Positions 37,519 through 47,904 are shown, numbered from the stretch's first letter. The stretch: DNA of 64,000 bases from Planctomycetota bacterium (GCA_016220085.1 JACRIN010000020.1:20174-84173), one strand, 5' to 3'. Notes: generated from the letters alone by a model not told the origin. A program made the numbers and translations.

Positions 37519-37913
37519 CCTTGCTCGGCGCGGCGCAGGCGCACGAAGATCCGGCCGGGGCTGCTGCCGCGATCGACCTTCACCGGAGCCAGGCCGTCGA
37601 CGTAGTTGAGCCAGAGCGGGAAGCGCCAAACCTGCCAGTTGAGGAACATTTCGCTCCACAAGATGACGTACACGCGTCCGCCGGCGGTCACCAGGCGATC
37701 GACCGGCTGATAGCCTTCGAGCTCGAACTTCAGTTGGTGATCGTCGCGATCGATGTCGAGCACGCACGGCGTCAAGTAGCCCGAGTCGCGGCCGTCGACC
37801 GACACGCGCGCGCCCGGCGGGCTCGTCGAGAGCGCGACGCCCGGGCGTTGGACGATCTGGCACGACGCGAGCAGCGCGAGGACGAGCGCCGGAACGATGG
37901 AGCGTGAGGACAT
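37515..37913 (-). CDS. small PEGA-domain lipoprotein
   Basis: The 132-residue protein starts at ATG 37913 with a signal peptide and lipobox LLASC (Cys about 17). A PEGA-type surface domain follows (V-A-L-S-T-S-P-P-G-A-R-V-S-V-D-G-R-D-S-G). PEGA domains are short beta-rich modules of envelope proteins. The rest (W-R-F-P-L-W-L-N-Y-V) is predicted beta. Upstream frame extension beyond 37913 looks non-coding. A TATGCT hexamer 29 bases upstream on this strand (37942-37947) may be the -10 box. It overlaps gmhB by GTGA. Function unknown. Confidence 0.82.
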   Translation of the reverse strand: MSSRSIVPALVLALLASCQIVQRPGVALSTSPPGARVSVDGRDSGYLTPCVLDIDRDDHQLKFELEGYQPVDRLVTAGGRVYVILWSEMFLNWQVWRFPLWLNYVDGLAPVKVDRGSSPGRIFVRLRRAEQG

Positions 37914-37941
37914 GCGAGGTGAGGAGAAGTCGGGCCCGACG

Positions 37942-37947
37942 AGCATA
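37942..37947 (-). promoter_or_regulatory. candidate -10 hexamer (TATGCT) for the PEGA-gmhB pair
   Basis: On the minus strand TATGCT lies 29 bases upstream of ATG 37913, in the 91-bp divergent gap shared with the GT-C gene. A -35 box is not clear. Confidence 0.25.
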
Positions 37948-38004
37948 GCTCGGCCGATCTCCAGTTGCCTTCGTCGACCGGCTTTGGAACGCTCCTGAAG
38001 CCCG

Positions 38005-39432
38005 ATGTCCCACCCCTCCCAAGCCCGCGCGCCGGGCGGCCCCCCGCTCGGACTGGTGATCTTGCTGGTCGCCTTCGCGGCCTTGCGCTTCTTCCGACTC
38101 GGGGAGTGGGGGCTCTGGATCGACGAAGCGTTCACCCTGACCGACCTGCGCGCCGCGGCGGCCGGACGCGAGCCGTGGCCCGACAATCCGCTCGGATACC
38201 GCCTGGTCGCCGAGTGGCTCGACCTGGTCGGCGTGCAGACCGAGCTCGCGTTGCGCGTCGTGCCCGCCGTCTTCGGCGCGGCGCTGCTGCCGCTCGCCTA
38301 CTGGGCATTCCGACCGTTCGCGGGCGCCCGCAACGCGGCGATCGCGGCGGTGCTGCTCGGCGCGAACACGTGGACGCTCTATTGGGCGCAGAACGCGCGC
38401 TTCTATTCGATCGCGCAGACGCTCGGCGTCGTCGGAGTCGGGTTCCTCGCGCGCGCTCTCTTCCAGAGCGGCACGTGGCGAGCTTACGTCTTGCTCGCGT
38501 TCGCCCTCGCGGCCTTCGGCGCGGCGACGCTCGCCCACCCCTCGGCGTTGCTGTTCGCCGGCGCGGCGTGCGCGGCGCCGGTCGTGCTGTGGCTCGCCCG
38601 CGTGCGACCGGACGGCGCGTTCGGGCGCGTGACGCTGACGCTGGTCGGCCTCGCGATCGCGTGCTCGGCTCTTGCGATGCCGTGGGCGCAAGAGCTCTGG
38701 ACGCGCTATCAGGAGAGCAAGTCGGGCCCGAGCCCGTTGCACTTCGTGCTGACCACCGGTTACCACGTCACGCCGTGGCTCGCTGCCGCCGCGGCCGGCG
38801 GCGTGTTCGTCGCGCTGCGCAAACGCGAGCCGTTCCGAGCGTGGGTGGCGGCCGCGCTCGTCGCGACGATCGCCGCGGCGCTGTTGCTCTCGCTGCAAGC
38901 GCGCGTGTCGGCGCAGTACGTGTTCGTCGCGCTGCCTGCGGTCGCGCTGCTCGCTGCGTATGGGCTCGAAGCGCTCGGCGAGCACAAGGCCGCATTCGCC
39001 CGCGCCGCGTTGACCTTGATGCTCTGCGCGTCGGCCGTGGATCAAGCGCACTACTTCTTCGCTCGCAACGGCGATCGCGAGCGTTGGCGCGAGGCGTACC
39101 AGTTCGTCTGGAACTCGCGCGGCGCGGGCGATCTGATCGTCGGCATGGCGGGTCCGGTCGGCGAGTACTACCTGGCGCCGGACTCGACGTCGTTCCGCCA
39201 ACCGCTCGCGCTGGTGCCGCTGACGACGCACAACGCGTACGTGACGATGCAGTGGGCGCGACGTCAGCGCCGCGTGTGGTACGTCGTCCTGGACGAGTGG
39301 CTCGAGGAGTGGCCGCGCGATCAGCGCGACGCGCTCGTGCGCTACCTCGATGACGGCGGACGGATGCTCGCCGAGTTCCCCGTGCGCCACCCGATCCGCG
39401 ACCTGACGGTGCGGGTCTGGCTGGTCGAGTGA
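38005..39432 (+). CDS. GT-C family membrane glycosyltransferase (GT39/ArnT-like)
   Basis: This 475-residue polytopic membrane protein has about ten predicted helices. It has an early acidic loop G-L-W-I-D-E-A-F-T-L, the W-x-D-E pattern that carries the catalytic Asp of GT-C enzymes. N-T-W-T-L-Y-W-A-Q-N-A-R-F-Y is a typical dolichyl-phosphate-mannose-transferase-like segment. The soluble C-terminal part (about residues 350-475) should be periplasmic. It probably uses a lipid-linked sugar to glycosylate a protein, lipid or glycan. It shares the W-x-D-E-A start and FYSIAQ-like loop with the second GT-C gene at 57856, so the two are distant paralogues. Confidence 0.85.
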   Translation: MSHPSQARAPGGPPLGLVILLVAFAALRFFRLGEWGLWIDEAFTLTDLRAAAAGREPWPDNPLGYRLVAEWLDLVGVQTELALRVVPAVFGAALLPLAYWAFRPFAGARNAAIAAVLLGANTWTLYWAQNARFYSIAQTLGVVGVGFLARALFQSGTWRAYVLLAFALAAFGAATLAHPSALLFAGAACAAPVVLWLARVRPDGAFGRVTLTLVGLAIACSALAMPWAQELWTRYQESKSGPSPLHFVLTTGYHVTPWLAAAAAGGVFVALRKREPFRAWVAAALVATIAAALLLSLQARVSAQYVFVALPAVALLAAYGLEALGEHKAAFARAALTLMLCASAVDQAHYFFARNGDRERWREAYQFVWNSRGAGDLIVGMAGPVGEYYLAPDSTSFRQPLALVPLTTHNAYVTMQWARRQRRVWYVVLDEWLEEWPRDQRDALVRYLDDGGRMLAEFPVRHPIRDLTVRVWLVE

Positions 39433-39453
39433 GCGGCGGAGCGCGGAAGAGCT

Positions 39454-40017
39454 CTACGCGCGGCCGAGGAACTCGCCGTCCTCGCACCGCACCTTGATCT
39501 GCTCGCCCATCTGGATGTGGATCGGGACCTTGACCTTGAGGCCGGTCTCGAGCACCACTTCCTTCTTCACGTTCGTCGCGGTGTTGCCCTTCACGGCGTG
39601 CTCGGCTTCGGTGACCTTGAGCACGACAGCCGCGGGGAGCTCGAGCCCGATCGCGCGCCCCTCGTGGAAGGTCGCCAGCACGACGGTGTTCTCCTTGACG
39701 AAGCCCATCTTGTCCTCGACGAGCTCGGCCGGCATGTTGAACTGCTCGAAGGACTCCTGGTCCATGAACACGTACTCGCCGCTCGCTTCGCGGTAGAGGT
39801 ACTCGCAGTTCTTGCGTTCGAGGTGCGCGACCTCGAGGACATCGCTGGATCCGAGGCGCTGCTGACTGGTCGCTCCGCTGCGCAAGTCGCGGGTCTTGAT
39901 GTGGATGATCGCGCGCAGGTTGCCGGGCGTGTGGTGGGAGTACTCGGTGATCAGGAGCAGCTTTTGGCCGTCCTGGAGGACCATGCCCTTGCGGAGTTCG
40001 GTGGCTCGGACGCCCAT
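39454..40017 (-). CDS. efp: elongation factor P with PGN-type tip
   Basis: EF-P binds between the ribosomal P and E sites and relieves stalling at proline runs. The 187-residue length and three-domain sequence are standard (ATELRKGMVLQDGQKLLL, E-Y-V-F-M-D-Q-E-S-F, and the end I-K-V-R-C-E-D-G-E-F-L-G-R-A). The tip loop is T-P-G-N-L-R, so the residue equivalent to E. coli Lys34 is Asn33, with Arg at 35. A lysine- or rhamnosyl-arginine-modified tip is therefore not possible at the usual position. Such PGN tips occur, from memory, in Planctomycetes/Verrucomicrobia EF-P. It is convergent with the GT-C gene, 21 bases apart. Confidence 0.95.
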   Translation of the reverse strand: MGVRATELRKGMVLQDGQKLLLITEYSHHTPGNLRAIIHIKTRDLRSGATSQQRLGSSDVLEVAHLERKNCEYLYREASGEYVFMDQESFEQFNMPAELVEDKMGFVKENTVVLATFHEGRAIGLELPAAVVLKVTEAEHAVKGNTATNVKKEVVLETGLKVKVPIHIQMGEQIKVRCEDGEFLGRA

Positions 40018-40226
40018 GTGCGAAGCGGTACGGAAAGGGGTGGGGAGGACGCGATCGTGGAGCGAAGGGCGAAGATCCTAACACCGCCGCCTCACGGATG
40101 CGCGTCCACACGGGCCATGCGCGTTCGCGGCGCGCGGGTCGAGCCGCCGACCGCTTGCAATTCCGTTGAAGAAGTCACCGACCCGGCTCGCGCGCGTGCC
40201 TCGCCCCGCGACTTGTCGACCGGCGG

Positions 40227-41648
40227 CTAGAACCGGCGGCGTTGGCTCGAAGAGGGGATCGACAGCGCCTTGCGGTATTTGGTGACCGTGCGGCGCGCGA
40301 TGTGGATCCGATCGCGCTCTTCGAGGCGGGCGGCGAGCTGGTCGTCGGAGAGCGGGGAGTCCGGATCCTCTTGGGAGACGAGCTCGGCGATGCGCTGCTT
40401 GATCGCAGCTTGGCTCTCGACCTCGCCGTCCTCGTTCGCCGTGCCGCCGGTGAAGAAGAACTTCAGGGGGAAGATCCCGCGCGGCGTCTCGGCGTACTTG
40501 CCGGAGACGGCTCGGCTGACCGTCGAGATGTGAACCTTGACCACGTCGGCGACTTCCTGCATGCGCAGCGGCTTCAACGCCTTGATGCCCTTGTCGAGGA
40601 AGTCGTGCTGGCGGACGAAGATCGCGTCGGCGATGCGCTGGAGCGTGCTGTGGCGTTGCTGCACCGCGTCGATGAACCAGCGCGCGGCTTCGACGCGCTT
40701 CTTGACCCACTCCTGCACGCCGTCGCCCTTCTTCGCTTGGCGCAGCAGCTGGCGGTACATCGGGTTCAGCGTGATCTCTCGTACGCGCGCGCGGTTCAGG
40801 CGGACCTCGTAGCGGCCGTCGATCTCCTCGACGGTGACGTCGGGGAGGATCACCTCGGTCCGCGCTTCGCCGTACTGCGCGCCGGGCGCGGGCTCGAGCG
40901 TGCGGATCGTCTCGATCGCGTGCTTGACGTCCTCGATGCTGCGGCCGGTCGCCTTCGCGATCCGCGGCAGGCGGTTGGTCGTGATGTCCTCGAGGTGGTC
41001 GACCACCAGCGTGCGCACCAACGGCGTGTCGATGCCGCTCGCGTCCAGCTGGAGCAAGAGGCACTCGCGCAGATCGCGCGCGCCGAGCGCGGGGTGGATC
41101 GCCTCTCGGAACGCGGCGAGCACCGCCTCGAGTTCCTCGGGCGTCGCGTTCTCGACGCCGCAGTCGCGGGCGAGATCCTCGCGCGGCTGGGGCAGGTAGC
41201 CCTTCTCGTCGAGCGACCAGATCAGGTACTCGGCGATCTTGCGGCCGCGCTCGTCGAGTTCGAGGAACGCGAGCTCGTCCATCAGCGCCTCGGACAAGCT
41301 CTTCGGCTTCTCCGGCGTGTTCTGCATCGCCTCGAGCTTGCGCTCGCCGTCCTCGTCGTACGCGCCCTGGGAGCGCGAAGGCGGGCCGATCTCGCGGTCA
41401 TTGGTGCGGCGCTCGAGCACCTCGAGCAACGCCTCGACCCGACCGGCTTCCGCCGCGGTGCGTTCCTCGGGTTCGGGGTCCGGCTCGGGCTCGGCGAGTT
41501 CGAGGAACGGGTTCTCGGTGAGCTCCTGCTCGATCCGCTCCTCGAGGTCGATCGCCGGCAGCTGCAGGATCTGCATTGCCTGGATCATCTGCGGCGACTG
41601 GACGAGTCGCTGCTCCATGCGGGCGGATTGATGCAGTCCGAGTCTCAT
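40227..41648 (-). CDS. rpoN: RNA polymerase sigma-54 factor
   Basis: This 473-residue sigma factor binds -24/-12 promoters and requires AAA+ activators. Region I is Gln/Leu-rich at the start (L-V-Q-S-P-Q-M-I-Q-A-M-Q-I-L-Q-L). The acidic region II lies near residues 50-85. The core-binding domain follows, and the RpoN box A-R-R-T-V-T-K-Y-R-K-A-L lies at the C-terminus. Full-length and intact. Two sigma-54 activators are in the window (32164-33591 and 44995-46386). The 209-bp gap to efp contains nothing I can identify. Confidence 0.97.
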   Translation of the reverse strand: MRLGLHQSARMEQRLVQSPQMIQAMQILQLPAIDLEERIEQELTENPFLELAEPEPDPEPEERTAAEAGRVEALLEVLERRTNDREIGPPSRSQGAYDEDGERKLEAMQNTPEKPKSLSEALMDELAFLELDERGRKIAEYLIWSLDEKGYLPQPREDLARDCGVENATPEELEAVLAAFREAIHPALGARDLRECLLLQLDASGIDTPLVRTLVVDHLEDITTNRLPRIAKATGRSIEDVKHAIETIRTLEPAPGAQYGEARTEVILPDVTVEEIDGRYEVRLNRARVREITLNPMYRQLLRQAKKGDGVQEWVKKRVEAARWFIDAVQQRHSTLQRIADAIFVRQHDFLDKGIKALKPLRMQEVADVVKVHISTVSRAVSGKYAETPRGIFPLKFFFTGGTANEDGEVESQAAIKQRIAELVSQEDPDSPLSDDQLAARLEERDRIHIARRTVTKYRKALSIPSSSQRRRF

Positions 41649-41737
41649 GCTGTGGTGGGGCCGGCGGGCGATCCGGTCACGAAGTATAGAGCCTCGTGGC
41701 GCGAAAGTTGGAGCGTCGCAATCGCCAATCCCAAGGG

Positions 41738-41756
41738 TCCGGACGTTCTGTCCGGA
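41738..41756. repeat. inverted repeat (7-bp stem, 5-nt loop) between rpoN and downstream gene
   Basis: TCCGGAC / GTCCGGA with loop GTTCT forms a perfect hairpin in the 181-bp region upstream of rpoN and downstream of the unknown gene at 41830. A second inverted repeat (AGCGCGCGC, 41768-41776, with GCGCGCGCT, 41794-41802) follows, and then an A8 run near 41809-41816. The first hairpin could end transcription of the upstream minus-strand gene, but there is no U-tract in the right orientation. Confidence 0.4.
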
Positions 41757-41829
41757 TCGGACCGCGCAGCGCGCGCGAGAAGGGGTGACGGCCGCGCGCG
41801 CTTGTTCGAAAAAAAACTTGGAGCTCGCG

Positions 41830-43608
41830 TCAGCGCTGCACGAGTTCGATCGTCAGCCCCTGCAGCGCACCTTCGCTGGGGAAGAGCTCGACGCGCGGAT
41901 GCGCTCGATCGATCGAGCCCCGTTCGGTTCGGAAGCCGCGGGTGACGAGCTGCATCCGACCGAGCCGAGCCTCCTCGCGCGAGAGCTGCGCGGTGACCTG
42001 GCTCGACGCCGACCAGCCGGCGAGCTCGAGCCGCTCGCCGATCCAACGGCCCTGGACCCAACCGCCGTCGATCACGCGCTCGACGCTCGGGGTCGGCATC
42101 CAGGTCTCGGTCGCGATCTGGATGGAGTAGCCGTTCATCACCGTCCGCTCGTTGGCGACCAGCAACCGTACCGTTGCGCCAGAGACCGCGGGGACGAGCG
42201 CACGCAGCTTGCCGTGCTTCAGCACGAGCTCGGCCTCTCTCTCGCGGTCCTTCGAGGCCGCCTGGATCAGCGCCTCGAGCTCGACGGTCGCTTGCGCCTC
42301 GGAGCGGGGGACGCAGAGGAAACCGGGCGCCCACAGCACCGAAGCGACCGAACGCGCGGCGCCGCGCGCGCGGGCCTCTTCGAACACCTGGGCGAGCGTC
42401 GACGCGGTGAGGGGCTCGAGCACGCCGGCGGTGGACGCTTCGTCGGCGCCGACTTCGTCGAGGCCCGCGCCGGGCACGACCGGCGGGAGCGCGAAATCGG
42501 GCGCTTCGAGCCACGCGGTGTCGAAGGCGCGCCATGGACCCTCGGTCGGGTCGACGGTAGTGCGCGCCTCGATCCAGAGGGTGCACTGTTCTTGCGCGAA
42601 AGGCGCGCCATCGAGCGCGACCGCGAGCACGCCGCCGCTCGCGACGCTGCCGCCGAACGCGACCTGCACCGCATGGACGCTGGGTTGCTGGATCACGCCG
42701 AGGTCGGGGGTGCCCGCGTCGAACACCGTCATCGCGCCGGGCTCGGCGAGGTCGAGCCAGCCGTTGAGCCGCACGCGCGTGCCGCCGTCGGCGCGCGCGG
42801 CGTAGAGGTGCAGGGTGCGACCGGAGAGCGCGCGGACGAGCTTCGGCTCGGCGACCCCGCTCGACGACGCGACTTCGCCCGCCCACGCTCCGAGGAAACC
42901 CGCGGACTCGCGCGAGCCGAACACCGCCACCTCGCCCGACACCACGCGGCGTTCGCCCCACGGCGCGTTCGCGCGCGTCGCGGTCTCGAACTCCGGCCGC
43001 GCGGGGTGCGTCGTCGTCGCGAGCGACGGCGTCAACCAGACGCGGAGCTCGACCTGGAGCGCCTGCGACGCGCGCTCGAGATCGGCGAGCCGAGCACCCG
43101 CCTCCGAAAGCGCGATCGGCGAACCGCGCACCAAGAGCGGCGGTCCGCCGGAGAGCACGCGCAGATCCGACTGCGTGCGCCGCGACTCCTCTTGGAGCCA
43201 ATCGATCACGCTGCGCAGCGGCACGGTCGGCCGCGGAGCGGGGGATTCGCGCTCCAGCGTGTCGCCGGGCAGCAGCAAGTGGTGGCCGCGCACCAACCGA
43301 GCAAGGTAGGGCGCCGGAGGAGCCTCGACGCAGATCCCTGGAACTTGGAGAGCCGTCCAGCCGGTGCGTTCACCCGACTGGGATGCGACCGCCGGGGCAG
43401 ACTGGGCGGTCTGCACGGCCGAGCCAGCCGGGCCCGGCGCGGCGGACGTGGTCGGCGCGGCCGGCGTGATGAGCGCGATGGGCGCGGCGATACCGAGCAA
43501 CAGAGCGATCGCGATCAAGTGGAGGCCTCCGTGCGCAGCGCCGAACGGCGACCGCGGACCCGCAGGATAGTCGCGCGCAGGACTCCGGGCGACACGCCGA
43601 AGGTGCAA
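41830..43608 (-). CDS. large exported protein of unknown function
   Basis: The 592-residue frame has a hydrophobic signal-like segment (LIAIALLLGIAAPIAL) near residue 31, then an Ala/Pro/Ser/Thr-rich linker and a long body with many short beta-like stretches (W-L-D-L-A-E-P-G, W-I-E-A-R-T-T-V, G-R-W-I-G-E-R-L-E-L-A-G-W). I do not recognise a family. TTG 43608 gives the longest frame. A start at TTG 43518 would place the hydrophobic core at the N-terminus as a normal signal peptide, and the sequence TATCCT on this strand near 43565 could then be its -10. It is divergent from the FHA-like gene. Probably secreted or periplasmic. Confidence 0.7.
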   Translation of the reverse strand: MHLRRVARSPARDYPAGPRSPFGAAHGGLHLIAIALLLGIAAPIALITPAAPTTSAAPGPAGSAVQTAQSAPAVASQSGERTGWTALQVPGICVEAPPAPYLARLVRGHHLLLPGDTLERESPAPRPTVPLRSVIDWLQEESRRTQSDLRVLSGGPPLLVRGSPIALSEAGARLADLERASQALQVELRVWLTPSLATTTHPARPEFETATRANAPWGERRVVSGEVAVFGSRESAGFLGAWAGEVASSSGVAEPKLVRALSGRTLHLYAARADGGTRVRLNGWLDLAEPGAMTVFDAGTPDLGVIQQPSVHAVQVAFGGSVASGGVLAVALDGAPFAQEQCTLWIEARTTVDPTEGPWRAFDTAWLEAPDFALPPVVPGAGLDEVGADEASTAGVLEPLTASTLAQVFEEARARGAARSVASVLWAPGFLCVPRSEAQATVELEALIQAASKDREREAELVLKHGKLRALVPAVSGATVRLLVANERTVMNGYSIQIATETWMPTPSVERVIDGGWVQGRWIGERLELAGWSASSQVTAQLSREEARLGRMQLVTRGFRTERGSIDRAHPRVELFPSEGALQGLTIELVQR

Positions 43609-43637
43609 TCCGCGGCGCGAAGCGGTAGGAAGACGCC

Positions 43638-44366
43638 GTGGCCTACGCCTGGATCGAACGTACGACGCCGCAGGGCAGCGAGCGTCATGAGCTGGAGCGC
43701 GGCTTGACGCGGCTCGGCGGCGCGCGTGCTCACGTTGCGATCGAGGGCGTGGTCGACGACGAGCTACAGCTCTGGGACGATCCGCCGAAGCTCGTACACC
43801 TCGGCGCAGAACCGCATCCGACGGTCAACGGCCGAACGTGCAGCGAGACGGCGCTCGAGCCCGGCGACGTGATCGAGTGGCGCGGCGCTCGGTTCAGCTT
43901 CCGCGCGATCGCGCGTCGCGCGCAACTCGCGTTGGAGGAGGAGACCGCGGCTCCCGAGCACGCTGCGCGGCTGCGAGCCGCTCGACGCCTGCTCGCAGGG
44001 TTCGCCGTCGAGCACGAACTCGTCGACGTGGACGCGCTGCGTCGTTGGCGCGCGTCCGCCGGCAACCTCGAAGTCGATCGTTGCGCGGAAGAACTGCTCC
44101 GCACGCTCGACAAGGACGCCGCGCGGAAGCTGCTCGAAGCCTCGGCGCGCGAGCTCGCCACGCGAATCGAGCCGCCGCGCGGCAAACCGGCGCCGCGTGT
44201 CCCTCGCGAAGCTCCGGCGGTCCAGCCGAGCACCGCGCGCGACACATTTTGGAGGCTCGCCTTCGCGCTCGCGTTGGTCGCCGCGATCGGCGCCGTCCTG
44301 ATCTGGGCGCGCGCCCGCCACGGCGTCAGCCTCGATGCCTGGATCGACCGAGCTCTGGGCGGCTGA
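43638..44366 (+). CDS. FHA-like domain protein with C-terminal membrane anchor
   Basis: The 242-residue protein starts at GTG 43638. Residues about 15-90 resemble a forkhead-associated fold (T-V-N-G-R-T...L-E-P-G-D-V-I-E-W-R-G-A-R-F-S-F), but the usual G-R-x-x-x-x-x-I and S-x-x-H recognition residues are poorly preserved. A helical middle (about 95-195) follows, and one hydrophobic segment near residues 205-225 (L-A-F-A-L-A-L-V-A-A-I-G-A-V-L-I-W) anchors it, so the FHA part is likely cytoplasmic. It heads a three-gene regulatory run with the GGDEF-like and NtrC-type genes. Binding partner unknown. Confidence 0.65.
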   Translation: MAYAWIERTTPQGSERHELERGLTRLGGARAHVAIEGVVDDELQLWDDPPKLVHLGAEPHPTVNGRTCSETALEPGDVIEWRGARFSFRAIARRAQLALEEETAAPEHAARLRAARRLLAGFAVEHELVDVDALRRWRASAGNLEVDRCAEELLRTLDKDAARKLLEASARELATRIEPPRGKPAPRVPREAPAVQPSTARDTFWRLAFALALVAAIGAVLIWARARHGVSLDAWIDRALGG

Positions 44367-44462
44367 GACGGCGCTTCGGAGCGGCGAGCACGTTTTTCGG
44401 TCAGGGTGCGGGCGTGGAACGCCGATTTGGTAGAAGGCCGGATCGGCCGAGAGCCCCGAAAC

Positions 44463-44984
44463 ATGACTTCGAGCTTCCAAGACAGCGAACCGAACCTCTT
44501 CTCGCTCTCGCAGATCATGCACTTGATGCGGGTCGAGTTCAGTCGCGCGCAGCGCTATCGCTACCCGGTCGCGTGCTTGATCGTCTCGGTCGACCGCTTG
44601 AACCAGCTGCGCGATCTGTACGGCTACGACGCGAAAGAAGCGATCCTGAGCGAAGTGATCGAGCTCCTGCGCACGACCACGCGCAGCTGCGACTTCCTCG
44701 GACGACTTTCCGACGATCGCTTCCTGGCGGTCGTGCCGCACACGCCCGCGGACGGCGCGCGCGTGCTCGTCGAGCGCCTGCTCGCCGCGACTCGCCAGCT
44801 CGAGTTCCAAGCGGAAGGCCGCGAGCTCGAGGTGACGTGCTCGATCGGCTCGTCGCACAACGAAGGAGGCGCGACGCTCTTCTTCGACGCGATGCTCTCG
44901 GCGGCCGAGGGCGCGCTCGCCGAGGCGCAGTCCGGCGGCGGAGATCGCTACGTGGCTCGTGACCCGGGCACCGGCGCGAGCTAA
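44463..44984 (+). CDS. degenerate GGDEF-domain protein
   Basis: This 173-residue protein has the fold markers of a diguanylate cyclase domain: D-R-L-N-Q-L-R-D-L-Y-G-Y, I-E-L-L-R-T-T-T-R, D-F-L-G-R-L and a T-C-S-I-G-S end strand. The signature half-site GGDEF reads S-D-D-R-F, so c-di-GMP synthesis is very unlikely. It may instead bind nucleotide or act as a protein-protein sensor. ATG 44463 is preferred; a GTG at 44406 is possible. It lies 10 bases upstream of the NtrC-type regulator at 44995, suggesting a shared pathway. Confidence 0.75.
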   Translation: MTSSFQDSEPNLFSLSQIMHLMRVEFSRAQRYRYPVACLIVSVDRLNQLRDLYGYDAKEAILSEVIELLRTTTRSCDFLGRLSDDRFLAVVPHTPADGARVLVERLLAATRQLEFQAEGRELEVTCSIGSSHNEGGATLFFDAMLSAAEGALAEAQSGGGDRYVARDPGTGAS

Positions 44985-44994
44985 GACGGCTCGC

Positions 44995-46386
<1,392 letters not shown>

Positions 46387-46763
46387 GTCACGCGCCCGGC
46401 TGCCGGCGACGAACGCATCGAGCGACGGCTCGGAAGTATCGCGGGGTGCGCGGCGCTCACCGACTGCAACTAAGTGCTGCGCCTCGTCCAGGATCTGAAC
46501 TGACCGCGCGACGCGAGTCGTTCGCAGTCTCGCGCGCGGGGCGTCCGCGGAACCGACCCGACGAAGTTGTCCGCCGCGGCGACCTGCGCACCGATACGAC
46601 TACCTACCCCGTTGAGCGAAAGGGCGGCCAGGTCGAGACGCGCGGTTTGCGTGCGGCGACTCGCGCCGAACAGTCGCTCCGCGAAAGCGCCGCGCACGGT
46701 CGACGGATCCGTCGTCCGAGAACTCTTGCGCGGCGTATCCAGGACTCGACGGAGAATCACCCC
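46387..46763. other. 377-bp gap upstream of the exported propeller gene
   Basis: No gene is supported here. A few short frames are open, but none has a start, ribosome-binding site or recognisable product. The only discrete element I can name is a 14-bp palindrome at 46701-46714. I saw no convincing -24/-12 promoter, although sigma-54 regulation would be plausible beside a sigma-54 activator. Confidence 0.6.
46701..46714. promoter_or_regulatory. perfect 14-bp palindrome, candidate operator
   Basis: CGACGGATCCGTCG is a perfect palindrome 49 bases before ATG 46764 of the propeller gene. Such a site could bind a dimeric regulator, but in GC-rich DNA chance palindromes occur, so the role is tentative. 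Confidence 0.3.
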
Positions 46764-47891
46764 ATGAAACGACCGAACGCATCCATCCTCGCACTGGCAC
46801 TTCTGGCGCACGGTTCCACAGCACTCGCGCAGACGACGACGCGCATCACCAGCGGGGCCTCGAGCTGGTCGAGCCCTTCGACGGACAAACTCGGCAAGAC
46901 GCTGATCTACACCCAGGGCGGCACGACGATCCTGCACACGCCGTCGAAGTCGTACGCGATGCCGGTCGCCGTGTCGGCCTCCTCACCGTTCTTCTCGCAG
47001 GGCGGCAAGGTGCTCGTGTACGCGTCGGACGGCGATCCGCTCGGCACGAACGACGACGGCAACGACGAAGTGTTCCTGCTCGACCTCAACAAGCGTCGCA
47101 CGGTGCAGCTCACGACGACCGCCGACCCCGCGTCGGCGTCGAGCGTCACGACCGACAAGTACGGCAAGCGCGTCGTCTTCCTTTCGGACGCGGACCTCGT
47201 CACGGGCTCCAACGCGGACCTGAACCCCGAGGTGTTCCTCTACACGGTGTCCACGGGCGTTTTCGAGCAACTGACCGACACGACCGGGGTCAACCAGAAC
47301 CGCAACCCGCGGATCAGCGCCTCCGGCAAGCTCGTCGTCTACGACTCGGATGCCGATCCGCTGACGACGAACGCCGACGGCAACGTCGAGATCTTCCTCT
47401 ACGCGGTCGGCACGGCGACGACGACGCAGCTCACCACCACGACGGTCGGTGACTGCTCTCGTCCGTCGATCTCCGCCGACGGGCGCTTCGTCGCGTTCGA
47501 GTCCGACACCACCGAGCTCGCCGGCGCCAACGCCGACGGGCTGGACGAGGTCTATCGACTCGACCGAAAATCGTCGACGTTCCTGCGCCTAACCGACTCG
47601 ACCGAGGCGTCGGATCGCGCGTTCGTCTCCGGGAGCGGCGCGTACGTCGTGCTCGAAAGCGAGGGCGATCTCGTCGTCGGGGGCAATCTCGACGGTTCGA
47701 ACGAGCTCTATCTCGCTGCGATCACGAAGGCAGGCGTGAGCACGTTGACGCAAGTCACCGCGGGCGCGGTCGGGACTTCGAGCCGCAGCGCGACGTGCGA
47801 TCACCTCGCGAAGCGGATCTACTTCCGCTCCGACGCGGACCTGACCTCGCAGGGCAGCGGGGACGACCACATCTTCCTCTACGTCCGCTGA
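46764..47891 (+). CDS. exported WD40/PD40-like beta-propeller protein
   Basis: The 375-residue protein has a clear signal peptide (K-R-P-N-A-S-I-L-A-L-A-L-L-A, cleavage near A-L-A-Q). About five to six blade-like repeats follow, each with a pattern such as G-K-x-V-x-x-x-S-D-x-D, N-x-D-x-N-x-E-V-F-L-Y and T-x-Q-L-T-x-x-T. This resembles the TolB-like PD40 repeats of secreted proteins. Acidic N-D-D-G-N-D-E loops could bind calcium. It is probably a periplasmic or extracellular binding protein. It is convergent with the lipoprotein gene ending at 47905, with only 13 bases between. The ligand is unknown. Confidence 0.85.
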   Translation: MKRPNASILALALLAHGSTALAQTTTRITSGASSWSSPSTDKLGKTLIYTQGGTTILHTPSKSYAMPVAVSASSPFFSQGGKVLVYASDGDPLGTNDDGNDEVFLLDLNKRRTVQLTTTADPASASSVTTDKYGKRVVFLSDADLVTGSNADLNPEVFLYTVSTGVFEQLTDTTGVNQNRNPRISASGKLVVYDSDADPLTTNADGNVEIFLYAVGTATTTQLTTTTVGDCSRPSISADGRFVAFESDTTELAGANADGLDEVYRLDRKSSTFLRLTDSTEASDRAFVSGSGAYVVLESEGDLVVGGNLDGSNELYLAAITKAGVSTLTQVTAGAVGTSSRSATCDHLAKRIYFRSDADLTSQGSGDDHIFLYVR

Positions 47892-47904
47892 GACCGAACG
47901 GGTG

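Noticed and set aside
41809..41816. A8 run upstream of rpoN as part of an intrinsic terminator
   Set aside because: It is in the wrong orientation and order relative to the nearby hairpins for either flanking gene.
46791..46806. TGGCAC sequences at the 46764 gene start and near 4768 as sigma-54 promoters
   Set aside because: They lie inside coding sequence and lack the TTGC -12 element at the required distance.
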